Origin: Spirosoma sp. KUDC1026
GTDB taxonomy: Bacteria > Bacteroidota > Bacteroidia > Cytophagales > Spirosomataceae
Direction: 5' to 3'
NCBI RefSeq assembly: GCF_013375035.1
Contig: NZ_CP056032.1
Span: 3,656,001-3,720,000, forward strand
DNA length: 64,000 bases
Made by a program: the position numbers and the translations under genes. Within the stretch, counting starts at the first letter, position 1; each line of letters starts with the position of its first letter. Positions 63,807 to 64,000 of the stretch are shown piece after piece. The notes beneath the pieces are model-generated. The model was not told the origin of the DNA and ran no database searches. It worked only from the letters and a program-made list of their open reading frames with translations.

Positions 63807-64000
63807 CTACTCAAGTGCGGTTTCATTCTCAACGGGGTCTGCTCCCTCCTGCTCAGTTTCCTCAACGTCTTCGGCTTTAATCTTGGTTACCGACGAAATC
63901 GAATCCCCGTCGCGCAGGCTGATCAGCCGCACGCCCTGGGTATTCCGACCGATCACACTTACGTCTTTCACCGGGGTCCGGATGGCAATACCCGATTTGT
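63807..64000 (-). CDS. gyrA: DNA gyrase subunit A, C-terminal end (partial)
   Basis: The last 64 codons of a gene that continues beyond the right edge. The translation ends GIAIRTPVKDVSVIGRNTQGVRLISLRDGD, then SSVTKIKAEDVEE and an acidic tail ENETALE before TAG. The GRNTQGVRLI motif is typical of the last blade of the GyrA beta-pinwheel, and acidic tails are known regulators of DNA wrapping. ParC is a less likely alternative. Gyrase introduces negative supercoils into DNA. Confidence 0.88.
   Translation of the reverse strand, partial: KSGIAIRTPVKDVSVIGRNTQGVRLISLRDGDSISSVTKIKAEDVEETEQEGADPVENETALE

Overview
The window is chromosomal DNA of a Bacteroidota, most probably a Cytophagales of the Spirosomaceae type. 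Evidence: a short (287 aa) primary sigma factor, promoters of the TTG-N19-21-TAnnTTTG type, weak Shine-Dalgarno signals, a YidC with a large periplasmic domain, a DUF4249 lipoprotein next to a TonB-dependent receptor, and many Bacteroidota-only families. Most of the window is GC-rich (roughly mid-50s % by eye). It is dominated by housekeeping genes; I see no prophage, insertion sequence or CRISPR array.

Layout. 1-8.2 kb: accessory genes (a frameshifted DoxX-like gene, an IGHMBP2-type helicase, two receiver-domain regulators, a GH2 glycosidase, a pentapeptide-repeat protein). 8.9-14.8 kb: tRNA-Met and a core run (START-like protein, LptF/G permease, rpsO-pnp, primary sigma factor). 14.9-21.5 kb, minus strand: a broken YdeI-like gene and a three-gene envelope cluster (large TPR protein, outer-membrane barrel, HU-like/SPOR transmembrane protein). 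21.6-26.6 kb: M61 peptidase, a GMC oxidoreductase with its small partner, a GlcG-like protein. 27-37.8 kb: pyrG, yidC, a TPR/periplasmic-binding protein, hemL, a HAD phosphatase, a glycosyltransferase, a small basic protein, hisS. 37.9-45.2 kb: a PQQ-propeller lipoprotein, DUF4249 and TonB receptor run, an intradiol-dioxygenase-like lipoprotein, an unknown protein and a degenerate pirin. 45.3-48.9 kb, minus: cobA and a siroheme nitrite/sulfite reductase, functionally linked because CobA makes the siroheme precursor. 48.9-57.2 kb: TPR lipoprotein, NmrA-like reductase, PaiB-like and GNAT proteins, menD, then tonB-folC-trmB. 57.2-64 kb: gap, a 1.16-kb AT-rich non-coding stretch, dapD, an XRE regulator with flanking dyads, two minus-strand envelope proteins, and the 3' end of gyrA.

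The most unusual signal is a dispersed family of four long hairpins (32.5, 43.8, 46.1 and 48.5 kb) whose arms are built from degenerate 8-bp units such as GAATGAGT. Each lies directly after a stop codon between two genes read in the same direction. Three of the four fill the whole intercistronic gap and end 4-5 nt before the next start codon. They lack the T-run of an intrinsic terminator and look like an undescribed intercistronic RNA or mobile palindromic element. Other points of interest are two frameshifted genes, an AT-rich mosaic patch inside hisS, an HU-like/SPOR protein that could link nucleoid and septal wall, a reversed LytTR-receiver regulator, and dyad clusters around the XRE gene, one of them parS-like.
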